Below are positions 7,902-14,390 of a stretch of DNA of 16,561 bases, piece by piece (positions within the stretch are counted from its first letter, which is position 1; every line of letters begins with the position of its first letter). The DNA lies in the NCBI GenBank assembly GCA_945897395.1, contig CAMDFE010000004.1:1-16561 (forward strand). The letters are read 5' to 3'. The notes under the pieces are model-generated. The model worked only from the letters and a program-made list of their open reading frames with translations, made no database searches and had not been told where the DNA came from. The DNA is from Chryseobacterium gleum. GTDB lineage: Bacteria; Bacteroidota; Bacteroidia; Flavobacteriales_D; Sanyastnellaceae. Made by a program: the position numbers and the translations under genes.

Positions 7902-7926
7902 AGCTTCTTCGGAAGTCAATTGTTTT
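7902..7926 (+). terminator. Possible weak terminator with UUCG tetraloop after the synthase gene
   Basis: CTTC (7904-7907), loop TTCG (7908-7911) and GAAG (7912-7915) form a short hairpin closed by a C-G pair, an exceptionally stable loop type. It is followed after a few bases by TTGTTTT. The stem is only 4 bp, so termination would be partial at best. Confidence 0.3.
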
Positions 7927-7939
7927 AAAGAACTCTCAT

Positions 7940-7947
7940 TATATTTA
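7940..7947 (+). promoter_or_regulatory. Probable -7 promoter element for the T9SS cargo gene
   Basis: TATATTTA matches TAnnTTTG at all but the last base. A TTG at 7920-7922 lies 17 bases upstream and could be the -33 element. The ATG follows 4 bases after the octamer, implying a very short leader. Confidence 0.4.
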
Positions 7948-7951
7948 TCAC

Positions 7952-8794
7952 ATGAACAAATTCTATCATTTAACTTTCACATTAGGTGCAGCTGGAATGT
8001 TATTCTTTGCAGGTATAGAATCCAGTAACGGTAAGGCAGGTGCTACAGGTTCTCCAGGCGAGAAAACCTGCAGCCAAACGGGTTGCCACACAGGAAGCAC
8101 AAACAACTCCATGGGGGGATCGGTTGCGCTTACTTCCTCCGACCTTGTAAATTGGGAATACACGCCTGGACAAACCTATACGCTAACAGCAACGGTGACG
8201 CAGCAAGGCAGATCTTTGTTTGGTGTTGGTCTAGAGGCGTTGCTTCCTTCGGGAGCAAATGCAGGAAACCTTGTTCCTGGGACCGGCACAACAACCAAAA
8301 ACGCAACTATTTCAGGAAATTCAAGAAAAAATATTGTACATAATACGAACGCTGGTGCCACGGCTAACGCCCATTCATTCACGTTTACGTGGACAGCGCC
8401 AGCAACCGATGTTGGCCCAATAACCATGTATTTCGCAGGTAATGCCGCGAACGACAACGGTACAGCAACTGGAGATTATATTTACAACGCCTCTCAAGTT
8501 GTTGCGCCTGCAGGTGTTGGTATTTCTGAACAAGAGAATTCACCTTTCACTTTTTCGTTTTATCCAAATCCAACAACAGAAAACATTACAGTGAACTATT
8601 CATTGGAAGAATCTGCGAAGGTTCAATATGTCATTTATGATTTAACTGGAAAGAAAGTTCAAACTGAAGCTGCTACTCGCTTCCCTGGTGCACAGCAACA
8701 AAGCATTGATGTAAACAGCCTTCAGGCTGGAACATACTTGCTAAGTTTGAATGTAAACGGAAGCGTTATCACCAAGAGATTCGTGAAGAAATAA
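7952..8794 (+). CDS. Secreted protein with C-x4-C-H motif and T9SS type A sorting domain
   Basis: The 280-residue protein starts with a signal peptide (MNKFYHLTFTLGAAGMLFFAG). Then comes a Gly-rich stretch GKAGATGSPGEKTC with C40, C45 and H46 (C-SQTG-C-H), and a beta-rich domain (about 55-185) rich in T, N and G, with the pattern of an extracellular Ig/Reeler-like fold. The C-terminal 80 residues are a T9SS type A sorting domain: FYPNPTTENITVNY, VIYDLTGKKVQT, LQAGTYLLSLNVNG and the final KRFVKK. The layout resembles proteins called choice-of-anchor V, in which the N-terminal motif is usually C-x2-C-H (from memory). It should be exported across both membranes and anchored or released at the surface. 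Whether the Cys/His motif binds haem or another metal is unknown. Confidence 0.85.
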   Translation: MNKFYHLTFTLGAAGMLFFAGIESSNGKAGATGSPGEKTCSQTGCHTGSTNNSMGGSVALTSSDLVNWEYTPGQTYTLTATVTQQGRSLFGVGLEALLPSGANAGNLVPGTGTTTKNATISGNSRKNIVHNTNAGATANAHSFTFTWTAPATDVGPITMYFAGNAANDNGTATGDYIYNASQVVAPAGVGISEQENSPFTFSFYPNPTTENITVNYSLEESAKVQYVIYDLTGKKVQTEAATRFPGAQQQSIDVNSLQAGTYLLSLNVNGSVITKRFVKK

Positions 8795-8795
8795 T

Positions 8796-8842
8796 TGCTT
8801 TTTCAAAGCATAAAAAAAGAGCACCAATTCGGTGCTCTTTTC
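8796..8842. terminator. Bidirectional terminator between convergent operons
   Basis: The main hairpin pairs AAAAGAGCACC (8815-8825) with GGTGCTCTTTT (8831-8841) around the loop AATTC. That is 11 bp, with A-run and T-run on opposite sides, so it can work in both directions. A small second hairpin, TGCTTT-TTC-AAAGCA (8796-8810), precedes it on the plus strand. It serves both the T9SS cargo gene and the E2 gene. Confidence 0.9.
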
Positions 8843-8859
8843 ATTTTCTATAATTTCAA

Positions 8860-10116
8860 TTAGATAAACATCAATACGGGTTCTTCCAACATTGCTTTCA
8901 ATGTTTGAAGGAATGCTGATCCCGACGCACCGTCTACTACACGGTGATCACAGCTCAATGTCAATTTCATGGTGTGTCCAGGTACTACAGCACCGTTCTT
9001 CACAACAGGAACTTCACGAATAGCACCCACAGCAAGAATACAAGCGTCTGGCGGATTCACAATAGCTGTGAATTCTTCTATTCCGAACATACCTAAGTTT
9101 GAAATGGTGAAAGTGTTTCCTTCCCAATCAGATGGCTGAAGTTTTTTGGTCTTCGCTTTCTCTGCGAATGTTTTCACTTCTTGATTAATCTGAGCCAATG
9201 TCTTTGTATCAGCAAATCTCACAACAGGAACCAACAAACCATCTTCAACAGCCACCGCTATGCCCATGTGAACGTGGTGGTTGTATCGAATGGTATCTCC
9301 TTGCCATGATGAATTCACCTTTGGGTGTTGTTTCAAAGCCAATGCTGTGGCCTTAACAACCATATCGTTGAATGACACTTTCGATCCGGTTGCTGCATTC
9401 ATTGCTGCACGCGCTTCAACCGCTCTCCCCATATTAATTTCCATTGTTAAATAGAAATGCGGAGCGGTGAATTTGCTTTCAGCTAAACGACGGGCAATGG
9501 TTTTACGCATTTGCGATACGTTCTCTTCGGTGTATGATTCAACCGCAGACGCCGATTGAACAGAAGCGCCTGCCATGAAGGCATCAACGTCTCTTCTAAC
9601 AATTCTTCCGCCGTCACCTGAACCAGGGATGTATTGCAACGGTAAGCCTTTGTCTTCTGCTAATTTCTTTGCTAATGGACTCACACGCATGCGTCCGTCA
9701 TTGAACGGTACCGGAGCTGCAGCTGGAGCATGCGCCGCAGCAACTGGTGATGGAGTTGCAACTGCCTTTGGGGCTTCAGCAACTGGAGCTTTTGGAGCAG
9801 GAGCAGCAGCAACTGGCGCTTCTTCCTTCGCTGCAGGAGCAGCGCCTTCAGCAGCAACAATAGCCGAAACGTCTTCACCTTCCTTTCCGAATACAGCAAG
9901 CAAAGCATCTACTGCAACAGTTTCTCCTTTCTGCACACCTATGTAAAGTAGAATTCCATCTACATAGGATTCAAATTCCATGGTTGCCTTGTCGGTTTCA
10001 ATTTCCGCCAACAACTCACCACTTTTAACTTTATCGCCCACCTTTTTGTGCCAAGCCGCAACGGTTCCATCCGTCATGGTGTCACTTAGTTTGGGCATAC
10101 GAACTATTTCAGCCAT
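8860..10116 (-). CDS. pdhC: Pyruvate dehydrogenase E2, dihydrolipoamide acetyltransferase
   Basis: E2 carries the acetyl group from E1 to coenzyme A and forms the core of the pyruvate dehydrogenase complex. The 418 residues divide into one lipoyl domain (about 1-80, EIETDKATMEFES, lipoyl-lysine K43), an Ala/Pro/Glu-rich flexible linker (about 85-140), a peripheral subunit-binding domain (about 144-182, RVSPLAKKLAEDKG...GGRIVRRDV), a second short linker, and the catalytic domain ending in the active-site motif DHRVVDG (H391, D395). Many Bacteroidota E2 proteins I recall have two lipoyl domains and over 500 residues; this one has a single domain. It starts 10 bases after pdhA, so the two form an operon. 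The linker codons are repetitive, which produces long spurious frames on other strands. Confidence 0.96.
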   Translation of the reverse strand: MAEIVRMPKLSDTMTDGTVAAWHKKVGDKVKSGELLAEIETDKATMEFESYVDGILLYIGVQKGETVAVDALLAVFGKEGEDVSAIVAAEGAAPAAKEEAPVAAAPAPKAPVAEAPKAVATPSPVAAAHAPAAAPVPFNDGRMRVSPLAKKLAEDKGLPLQYIPGSGDGGRIVRRDVDAFMAGASVQSASAVESYTEENVSQMRKTIARRLAESKFTAPHFYLTMEINMGRAVEARAAMNAATGSKVSFNDMVVKATALALKQHPKVNSSWQGDTIRYNHHVHMGIAVAVEDGLLVPVVRFADTKTLAQINQEVKTFAEKAKTKKLQPSDWEGNTFTISNLGMFGIEEFTAIVNPPDACILAVGAIREVPVVKNGAVVPGHTMKLTLSCDHRVVDGASGSAFLQTLKAMLEEPVLMFI

Positions 10117-10126
10117 AATTTTTTTA

Positions 10127-11161
10127 TTAGTCGGTTACGTAAGGGTAATCGTCGTGGGAATATACGTCTTTATAAATTTCTTCCTTTTCTGGAAGTGGCG
10201 AGTTCTCGGCGAATTCCACTGATGCTAGAACCACTGCCTTAATCTCTTCTTCCATTGCTTCTATTTCCGTTTCAGTCATCCACTTGTTATCGCGAATTTT
10301 TCTCAAAACGAATTCAATAGGATCTTGATCAATATACTCTTGAACCTCTTCCTTGCTGCGGTATTTCTGAGGATCGCTCATACTGTGTCCTTTGTAGCGG
10401 TAAGTTTGAATGTCTAACAACGTTGGGCCGTCACCTGCTCTTCCTCTTGCAACCGCTCGGTCGAAGGCTTCAGCAACAGCTTCAGGATTCATTCCGTCAA
10501 CAGATTCAGAAGGCATCTCGAAACTAGCACCTAGGGTTTTCAAATCGGTTACATTCGAAGTACGCTCAACAGATGTACCCATAGCGTACTGATTGTTTTC
10601 AATAACGAAAATGCAAGGAATCTTCCATGTCATTGCCATGTTGAACGTCTCATATAAAGCACCTTGACGTGCAGCTCCGTCTCCAAAGAAACAAACCGTC
10701 ACGTGATCTTCACCTCTGTATTTATCGGCGAAAGCAATACCTGCTCCCATTGGTATCTGAGCTCCAACAATTCCGTGTCCACCAAACAAATTTCTTTCTT
10801 TGTCGAACATGTGCATAGAGCCCCCTTTTCCTTTTGAAAGTCCTGTTGACCTTCCGTACAATTCAGCCATCACACGGTTCGGATCTGAACCCATCACCAA
10901 CGGATGAGCGTGGTCACGGTATGCTGTAATAACCTTATCGGTTGGCTTAATCGCTTCCATCATTCCTGAAAGAATGGCCTCTTGTCCAATGTACAAGTGA
11001 CAGAATCCACCGAATTTTTGTTGAATGTACAACTGACCGCACTTCTCTTCGAACTTGCGCATCAATAGCATTTCACGATACCACTTTAAGTAAGTAGCCT
11101 TTGTAAAGCGTTCTCCTGTTGGAGTTGACGCATTTTTTGTTGACTTCGACGCTGTTGCCAT
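10127..11161 (-). CDS. pdhA: Pyruvate dehydrogenase E1 component alpha subunit
   Basis: E1-alpha, together with E1-beta, decarboxylates pyruvate with thiamine diphosphate and acetylates the lipoyl group of E2. The 344-residue protein shows the ThDP/Mg motif GDGAARQGALYETFNMA...IENN (residues about 160-190), the substrate region YRDHAHPLVMG, GLSKGKGGSMHMF, and the loop YRYKGHSMSDPQKYRSKEE equivalent to the phosphorylation loop of mitochondrial E1. The length is typical of heterotetrameric E1-alpha. The N-terminal 15 residues are Ser/Thr/Lys-rich and less conserved. The ATG (11159-11161) lies 16 bases downstream of a TAnnTTTG element. The E1-beta gene is not in the window, so subunits must be expressed from separate loci. 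Confidence 0.96.
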   Translation of the reverse strand: MATASKSTKNASTPTGERFTKATYLKWYREMLLMRKFEEKCGQLYIQQKFGGFCHLYIGQEAILSGMMEAIKPTDKVITAYRDHAHPLVMGSDPNRVMAELYGRSTGLSKGKGGSMHMFDKERNLFGGHGIVGAQIPMGAGIAFADKYRGEDHVTVCFFGDGAARQGALYETFNMAMTWKIPCIFVIENNQYAMGTSVERTSNVTDLKTLGASFEMPSESVDGMNPEAVAEAFDRAVARGRAGDGPTLLDIQTYRYKGHSMSDPQKYRSKEEVQEYIDQDPIEFVLRKIRDNKWMTETEIEAMEEEIKAVVLASVEFAENSPLPEKEEIYKDVYSHDDYPYVTD

Positions 11162-11177
11162 AATTTTTTGTTCCTTG

Positions 11178-11185
11178 CAAATATA
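11178..11185 (-). promoter_or_regulatory. Bacteroidota -7 promoter element for pdhA-pdhC
   Basis: Minus strand reads TATATTTG, an exact TAnnTTTG match, 16 bases before the pdhA ATG. A T-rich stretch (minus strand 11204-11209) occupies the -33 position, without a clear TTG. Confidence 0.6.
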
Positions 11186-11218
11186 GTTACGAAGGCCTTG
11201 TTGAAAAAGACTTCCTCT

Positions 11219-11239
11219 AAAAAGTGTACCGTGTACACT
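11219..11239 (-). terminator. Perfect dyad after pheS: intrinsic terminator or operator
   Basis: Perfect 7-base arms AGTGTAC (11223-11229) and GTACACT (11233-11239) surround 3 bases. Read on the minus strand the hairpin is followed by TTTT and lies 18 bases beyond the pheS stop, which suits a short intrinsic terminator. It also lies 38 bases upstream of the pdhA -7 element, so an operator role for pdhA is possible. Confidence 0.6.
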
Positions 11240-11257
11240 ACCTTATTGTAAAAAATA

Positions 11258-12280
11258 CTATATGGTTTTCTTGAACTGATTCAAGAAGCGCATATCGTTT
11301 TCAAAGAAGTGCCTAAGATCATCTACCCCGTATCGCAGCATGGCAATTCGTTCGATGCCCATTCCGAAAGCGAATCCAGAATACTTCTCAGGATCTATTC
11401 CAGATGCCAATAAAACATTCGGGTCTACCATTCCGCATCCCATAATTTCCAACCAACCTGTTCCTTTTGTAATACGATAATCTGCTGGTGTTTCCAATCC
11501 CCAATATACATCCATCTCAGCACTTGGCTCGGTGAATGGGAAGTAAGAAGGACGCAAACGAATCTTAGCTTTTCCAAAAAACGCTTCCGTAAACATTTGA
11601 AGCACTTGCTTCATGTCGGCAAAAGAAACACCTTCGTCAATGTACAATCCTTCGATCTGATGGAATTGACAATGCGCGCGGCTAGAGATTGCTTCATTTC
11701 GGTAAACCCTTCCTGGCATAACAATGCGAATGGGCGGCTTAGTCGTTTCCATCACTCGCACTTGCACACTGCTCGTGTGTGTGCGAAGAACAGTATCCGG
11801 CTGACCTTCCACAAAAAACGTGTCCTGCATATCACGAGCGGGATGCTCCGGTGAGAAATTCAATCCAGAGAATACATGCCAATCGTCTTCAATCTCTGGT
11901 CCGTCTTCTACACTAAATCCCATTCGCTCAAAAATGGAAAGGATTTCTTCGCGAACCAACTGCAAGGGATGTCTACTTCCGTGTGTCCACTCTCCATGTG
12001 GGCGAGTGAAATCGGGAACTTCAACGTCACCTTTATTCGATTTGAATTGCAAAGAACCTTCATCTATTTTTTCTTGAACGGAAGTTTTCAATCCGTTCAT
12101 TACTGCTCCCACTGCCTTTTTTTCTTCGTTTGGAATGGCCTTGAAGGCCTCGAACAAATCGTTCAAGATGCCCTTTCTTCCTAAATATTTCACACGAAAA
12201 GCTTCTACCTCATCGGCAGAGTTGAGTTGGGTGGAAGCAACTTCAAGTTTCAGTTGCTCTATTTGTTCAACCAAACTCAC
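11258..12280 (-). CDS. pheS: Phenylalanyl-tRNA synthetase alpha subunit PheS
   Basis: PheS is the catalytic subunit of the heterotetrameric synthetase that charges tRNA-Phe. At 340 residues the length is normal. The N-terminal 85 residues form the tRNA-binding coiled coil, including VKYLGRKGILNDLF. The class II catalytic core then follows, with RPHGEWTHGSRHPL, DTFFVEGQPDTVLRTHTSSVQVR, the Phe-pocket FPFTEPSAEMDVYW and motif 3 GMGIERIAMLRYGVDDLRHF at the C-terminus. The start is GTG (12278-12280), sharing GTGA with the stop of the cyclophilin gene. A 10-base Shine-Dalgarno sequence, unusual for this phylum, precedes it. pheT is not adjacent, as is frequent outside Proteobacteria and Firmicutes. 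The dyad at 11219-11239 probably ends the transcript. Confidence 0.96.
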   Translation of the reverse strand: MSLVEQIEQLKLEVASTQLNSADEVEAFRVKYLGRKGILNDLFEAFKAIPNEEKKAVGAVMNGLKTSVQEKIDEGSLQFKSNKGDVEVPDFTRPHGEWTHGSRHPLQLVREEILSIFERMGFSVEDGPEIEDDWHVFSGLNFSPEHPARDMQDTFFVEGQPDTVLRTHTSSVQVRVMETTKPPIRIVMPGRVYRNEAISSRAHCQFHQIEGLYIDEGVSFADMKQVLQMFTEAFFGKAKIRLRPSYFPFTEPSAEMDVYWGLETPADYRITKGTGWLEIMGCGMVDPNVLLASGIDPEKYSGFAFGMGIERIAMLRYGVDDLRHFFENDMRFLNQFKKTI

Positions 12281-13062
12281 TTGATCACCTCCATTTTCAT
12301 GCTAATGTCTTGAAGTGGTCTGTCACCGGCAGCAGTTGGCATGGAAAGAATCTTGTCAAGCACGTCCAATCCCTCTACAACTTCTCCAAATACCGTATAA
12401 TCCATATCCAATTGCGCTGTACCTCCAACGGTCTTGTATAATTCGCGTTGCTCAGGGGTGTATGCGAAATTCGCATTCTTTTGCTTCACGTATTGTTCAA
12501 CTTGATTGATTTGAGCGTCTGTCATGGCTTGTCCTTGAGCAATGTAGAACTGACTTCCGCTTGACGCTTTCGTTGGATTCGAAAAATCACCTTGACGCGC
12601 AGCCGCAAGTGCACCTTTCTTATGAATGAAGTTCGAATTGAACTCAGCTGGAACGGTATACCCAGGTCCACCCATGCCCAATTGCGCTCCTGCATCTGCT
12701 CCGCGACTGTTCGGGTCTCCACCTTGAGCCATAAACCCACGGATACAACGGTGAAACAACAAATCGTTGTAAAATCCTGATTCAACCAACTTAATGAAAT
12801 TATCTCTGTGCTGCGGGGTTTCGTCATAAAGACGAATAACCATATCGCCTAATGAAGTTGTAACCTTAATACGTGTGTTGGTGTGATCTGTTTGCATGTT
12901 GTTATTTGTTTGATTCTCTTTGTTTTCAATAGGTACAGGCTCTCCAATGGTTAAATTAGAAGCGCCAGTTTTAACGGGGTCTTGCGATTTACATCCTGTC
13001 GCATTCAAGAATAGAAGGAAAGAAAAAATAGCAAAACCGCAGAAAGATAGACGTGAATTCAT
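12277..13062 (-). CDS. Cyclophilin-type peptidyl-prolyl isomerase, lipoprotein
   Basis: The 261-residue protein begins with a lipoprotein signal peptide (FSFLLFLNATGC, acylated Cys at residue 24), then about 40 polar residues of linker rich in N, T and Q, then a cyclophilin domain (about 63-260). That domain shows TSLGDMVIRLYDETPQHRDNFIKL, FHRCIRGFMAQGGDP with the catalytic Arg-Phe-Met-Gln group, SSGSQFYIAQG and YTVFGEVVEGLDVLDKI. It should isomerise Xaa-Pro bonds in the periplasm, anchored to the outer or inner membrane, and help fold envelope proteins. It is co-transcribed with pheS through a 4-base overlap; the pairing has no obvious functional logic. The ATG lies at 13060-13062, divergent from the small lipoprotein gene. 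Confidence 0.93.
   Translation of the reverse strand: MNSRLSFCGFAIFSFLLFLNATGCKSQDPVKTGASNLTIGEPVPIENKENQTNNNMQTDHTNTRIKVTTSLGDMVIRLYDETPQHRDNFIKLVESGFYNDLLFHRCIRGFMAQGGDPNSRGADAGAQLGMGGPGYTVPAEFNSNFIHKKGALAAARQGDFSNPTKASSGSQFYIAQGQAMTDAQINQVEQYVKQKNANFAYTPEQRELYKTVGGTAQLDMDYTVFGEVVEGLDVLDKILSMPTAAGDRPLQDISMKMEVIK
12283..12292 (-). promoter_or_regulatory. Extended Shine-Dalgarno sequence for pheS
   Basis: Minus strand reads GGAGGTGATC, complementary over 10 bases to the conserved 16S rRNA 3' tail. GGAGG ends 7 bases before the GTG start. It lies inside the last codons of the upstream gene (residues M-E-V-I-K). Other starts in this window lack such a site, so translational coupling of pheS to the cyclophilin gene is the likely role. 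Confidence 0.7.
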
Positions 13063-13124
13063 TTTTTTTTCTTTAATTTGTGATACTTAACCGAATAATT
13101 GTCGACAAAATTAAGCAAACGTCT

Positions 13125-13511
13125 ATGAAGGCTACACGAACTTTTCAATTTGTTTTAGGAATTTTATTTTTAGTGGGAACTACAATGACCTTAACCTCAT
13201 GTGTTAAAGAAGAACCTACCGTGGCGGTAGTTCGTGTTGTAGATGCGAACGGCGATCCTGTGCAGGGTGCTTCAGTGCGTTTGTACGGTTCACCTTCTCA
13301 AACTCCTCCTCCTCCAAATGCTATTGCATTGGACACAACATTAACTACAGATGCTACTGGCACGGTAACAATGGATTATTCTGAAAACTACAAACTTGGT
13401 CAAGCTGGGTTCGCCGTTTTGGACATTGAAGCATACAAAGGCGCCCTTTATGGCGTTGGCATCATTAAGATCGAAGAGCAAGAAACAACTGAGGTAACAA
13501 TCGAGATTTAA
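13125..13511 (+). CDS. Small lipoprotein with carboxypeptidase-regulatory-like domain
   Basis: I do not recognise a named family for the whole protein. From the ATG at 13125 it has 128 residues: a signal peptide ending in the lipobox LTSC (Cys at residue 26), then a single beta-sandwich-like domain. AVVRVVDANGDPVQGASVRLYGSP matches the start of carboxypeptidase-D-regulatory/Ig-like domains, which occur widely in Bacteroidota surface proteins, and the middle reads TTDATGTVTMDYSE, also typical. A proline run (TPPPP) sits in a loop. A GTG at 13080 would add 15 residues ahead of the signal peptide and is rejected. TTTAATTTG just upstream (13072-13080) is close to a -7 element. It ends 3 bases before the convergent gene with no obvious terminator between. 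Function is unknown; the lipoprotein call is firm. Confidence 0.82.
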   Translation: MKATRTFQFVLGILFLVGTTMTLTSCVKEEPTVAVVRVVDANGDPVQGASVRLYGSPSQTPPPPNAIALDTTLTTDATGTVTMDYSENYKLGQAGFAVLDIEAYKGALYGVGIIKIEEQETTEVTIEI

Positions 13512-13514
13512 GCT

Positions 13515-13850
13515 CTAGGCTTCGTTTCCGAAGTATTTCATCATTGCTTTTTTTAATAGAATTTCCTGATCTCCTGGACTCAACACCGGGAGATCTTCTT
13601 TTTTAACAAAGTGTGGCCATCCGTCTACGTCTCTTCCCTCAAACTCATAATACCCGTATGGTTCTAATAATGTGCATACGGCCACGTGCATGAGTTCCAG
13701 CTTTTGATCTTTCTTGAATTTCAAATCGAATATCCCCAGTTCCTGCAGTCCAATTAACAGGAGAATAGCCGAGTAATCTAGGGTTTCGCCAAAATTCTTC
13801 GAGGCTGTTTCCAACGTTTCTTTCCACTTCTTCTCGAATAAATAATCCAT
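13515..13850 (-). CDS. Conserved Bacteroidota protein of unknown function
   Basis: A 111-residue cytosolic protein with no signal peptide or membrane segment. I recall close relatives in many Bacteroidota, always without a function. Visible features are an N-terminal helix with basic and aromatic residues (DYLFEKKWKETLE), a hydrophobic helix SAILLLIGLQELG, then LELMHVAVCTLLEPYGYYEFEGRDVDGWPHF, whose GYYE..G.D.DGWPH block looks like the most conserved part, and a helical C-terminus. The single His-Cys pair (H55, C58 in MHVAVC) does not form a known metal site. A minus-strand TACATTTT (13880-13887) is one base from the -7 consensus and lies 29 bases upstream of the ATG. Its end nearly abuts the convergent lipoprotein gene. 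Confidence 0.75.
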   Translation of the reverse strand: MDYLFEKKWKETLETASKNFGETLDYSAILLLIGLQELGIFDLKFKKDQKLELMHVAVCTLLEPYGYYEFEGRDVDGWPHFVKKEDLPVLSPGDQEILLKKAMMKYFGNEA

Positions 13851-13933
13851 TATCGTGTGTTTTTAAAAAAATATTTTAAAAAATGTAACCTTTTTTGGCG
13901 AAGGTAGGTATACCCCTACATAACTATCACGAC

Positions 13934-14332
13934 ATGAAAACTAAATTATTCACTCTTATCGCGCTAATCGTTCTTACAACAAGCGCTTTCGCTCAAACAA
14001 CCACTCAATTGTTAGATGCTCAATTGAATGTAACAAAGAACAAGGCGGCAGCAAAATTCACACGATCAATTACTCAAGTAAATGAGTCTCTTTTTGAAGT
14101 GAAAGTTAACTTCCAAACGGGTGAACTAATGATGACTGGTACATACATGGATGAGTCTCTGAGTATTGCGCAAGGTGAATTCGTATATTTCTTCGCGAAC
14201 GGAATTAAAGAGTCTCAAGGTCTATATGAAAGCGGAATTAGAGTTGGTGCATGGCAACGTTGGAATTTCGATGGCGCTCAAAAAGCAGATCGTTACTACC
14301 AAGAGCCTACAGCATTGCTTTCGGCAAAATAA
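13934..14332 (+). CDS. Small secreted MORN-repeat-like protein
   Basis: From the ATG at 13934 this is 132 residues, beginning with a clear signal peptide (MKTKLFTLIALIVLTTSAFAQ, cleavage after AFA). The mature part contains FQTGELMMTGTYMDESLSIAQGEF and YFFANGIKESQGLYESGIRVGAWQRWNFDG. The repeated pattern G.....G.Y..G...G.W..W...G is that of MORN/YwqK-like repeats found in many exported Bacteroidota proteins. No T9SS sorting domain is present, so it should stay in the periplasm or be released. A TTG at 13895 would place 13 extra residues before the signal peptide and is unlikely. A near-palindrome around GGTATACC (13907-13914) lies 19 bases before the ATG. The strong terminator at 14358 ends it. 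Function is unknown. Confidence 0.82.
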   Translation: MKTKLFTLIALIVLTTSAFAQTTTQLLDAQLNVTKNKAAAKFTRSITQVNESLFEVKVNFQTGELMMTGTYMDESLSIAQGEFVYFFANGIKESQGLYESGIRVGAWQRWNFDGAQKADRYYQEPTALLSAK

Positions 14333-14357
14333 AATAGAAGATAACTTTTAAGAAGGG

Positions 14358-14390
14358 AAAGGAAATAGGAAACTATTTCCTTTTTCTTTT
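14358..14390. terminator. Terminator with GAAA tetraloop between convergent genes
   Basis: AAAGGAAATAG (14358-14368), loop GAAA (14369-14372) and CTATTTCCTTT (14373-14383) form a perfect 11-bp stem with a GNRA loop, followed by TTCTTTT. It ends the MORN-like gene on the plus strand. The right arm contains the stop codon and last codons of the Fur-family gene read on the other strand. Confidence 0.88.

Noticed and set aside
8083..8457. Overlapping open frames on both strands within the T9SS cargo gene
   Set aside because: Cys/Trp/Arg-rich or low-complexity translations without a family match; the +1 frame has a signal peptide and sorting domain.
9575..9946. 123-codon open frame on the plus strand opposite the E2 gene, rich in Ala, Ser and Thr
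   Set aside because: It is antisense to the Ala/Pro-rich linker and binding domain of E2; repetitive GCA/GCT codons keep the opposite frames open. No start context or family match.
13080..13124. GTG start giving 15 more residues for the small lipoprotein
   Set aside because: The extra residues precede a complete lipoprotein signal peptide that starts at the ATG at 13125.
13895..13933. TTG start for the MORN-like protein
   Set aside because: Adds 13 polar residues before a textbook signal peptide beginning at the ATG at 13934.
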